Assembly (NCBI GenBank): GCA_021295935.1
Contig: JAGWBL010000072.1
Span: 1-6,018, forward strand
Length of the DNA: 6,018 bases
Direction: 5' to 3'
DNA from: Pseudomonadales bacterium
GTDB taxonomy: Bacteria > Pseudomonadota > Gammaproteobacteria > Pseudomonadales > Azotimanducaceae
The position numbers and the translations under genes are program-made. The stretch's first letter is position 1, and every line of letters begins with the position of its first letter. Of the stretch, positions 5,851 through 6,018 are shown in pieces. The notes under the pieces are model-generated. The model was not told where the DNA came from. It ran no database searches and saw only the letters and a list, made by a program, of their open reading frames with translations.

Positions 5851-6018
5851 TCAAGATGAGCAACGTGTCGGTGCTCGCCTCTCGCTGGAGACGGAAAACC
5901 TGCTCAGAGCGGTGCGACGAAGCACATCGGTGCTCGAGTTGAGAAGAAGGAATGTCGTGACGCGTAAGGTCATGTGGCTAGTTGCAATTGCAGGTAGGCG
6001 GTCAATGTCTACTCCGTC
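5851..6018 (-). CDS. Possible 3' end of an upstream gene, unidentified
   Basis: This minus-strand frame is open from the window edge to a TGA at 5853-5851, giving 55 residues that begin DGVDIDRLPAIATSHM and end ERRAPTRCSS. The stop falls 20 nt before the preferred lipA start, the spacing of an operon. I do not recognise the protein. LipB often precedes LipA in proteobacteria, but the PCG motif with the LipB catalytic cysteine, expected near its C-terminus, is not visible, so no such claim is made. Codon third positions are only mildly GC-rich, and an open run of this length can occur by chance. Confidence 0.3.
   Translation of the reverse strand, partial: DGVDIDRLPAIATSHMTLRVTTFLLLNSSTDVLRRTALSRFSVSSERRAPTRCSS

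Overview
The window is ordinary bacterial chromosome, most likely from a proteobacterium with moderately high GC. The evidence is a PotB/PotC-type polyamine permease pair, a CysRS with the HIGN-A-R-P form of the first class I motif, an M17 aminopeptidase ending in an HFDMNAWN-type tail, and a typical proteobacterial lipoyl synthase. Class (alpha or gamma) cannot be settled from this sequence alone.

Left side, + strand (1-1095): the 3' end of a PotB-like inner-membrane permease is followed 26 nt later by a complete PotC-like permease. Together they would form the membrane channel of a spermidine/putrescine-type ABC importer. The ATPase and binding protein are not in the window. Positions 1096-1323 are non-coding and contain hairpins where this operon converges on a tRNA gene.

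Middle, - strand (1324-4488): reading leftwards, an M17 leucyl aminopeptidase gene is followed after 34 nt by cysS, and then by a tRNA-Leu(CAA) gene with an encoded CCA end and its own candidate promoter. The notable feature is that cysS is interrupted by an in-frame UAA at 1719-1721. The 411 codons before it hold the catalytic core and zinc site. The 55 codons after it, in the same frame, encode a recognisable CysRS C-terminal anticodon-binding segment. That downstream part begins with a UUG directly after the UAA, with a GGAG five nucleotides before the UUG. The gene may therefore be translated as two polypeptides, or it may carry a nonsense mutation or sequence error.

Right side, - strand (4489-6018): a 328-nt non-coding stretch with several short inverted repeats separates pepA from lipA (lipoyl synthase). 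LipA has both cysteine triads and the RSSY motif intact. An open frame of unknown identity runs in from the window edge and stops 20 nt before the preferred lipA start.

Functionally this is housekeeping: polyamine uptake, protein/peptide turnover, Cys-tRNA and Leu-tRNA supply, and lipoate cofactor synthesis. I see no mobile element, CRISPR array or defence system. The broken or split cysS is the one feature that merits real attention.
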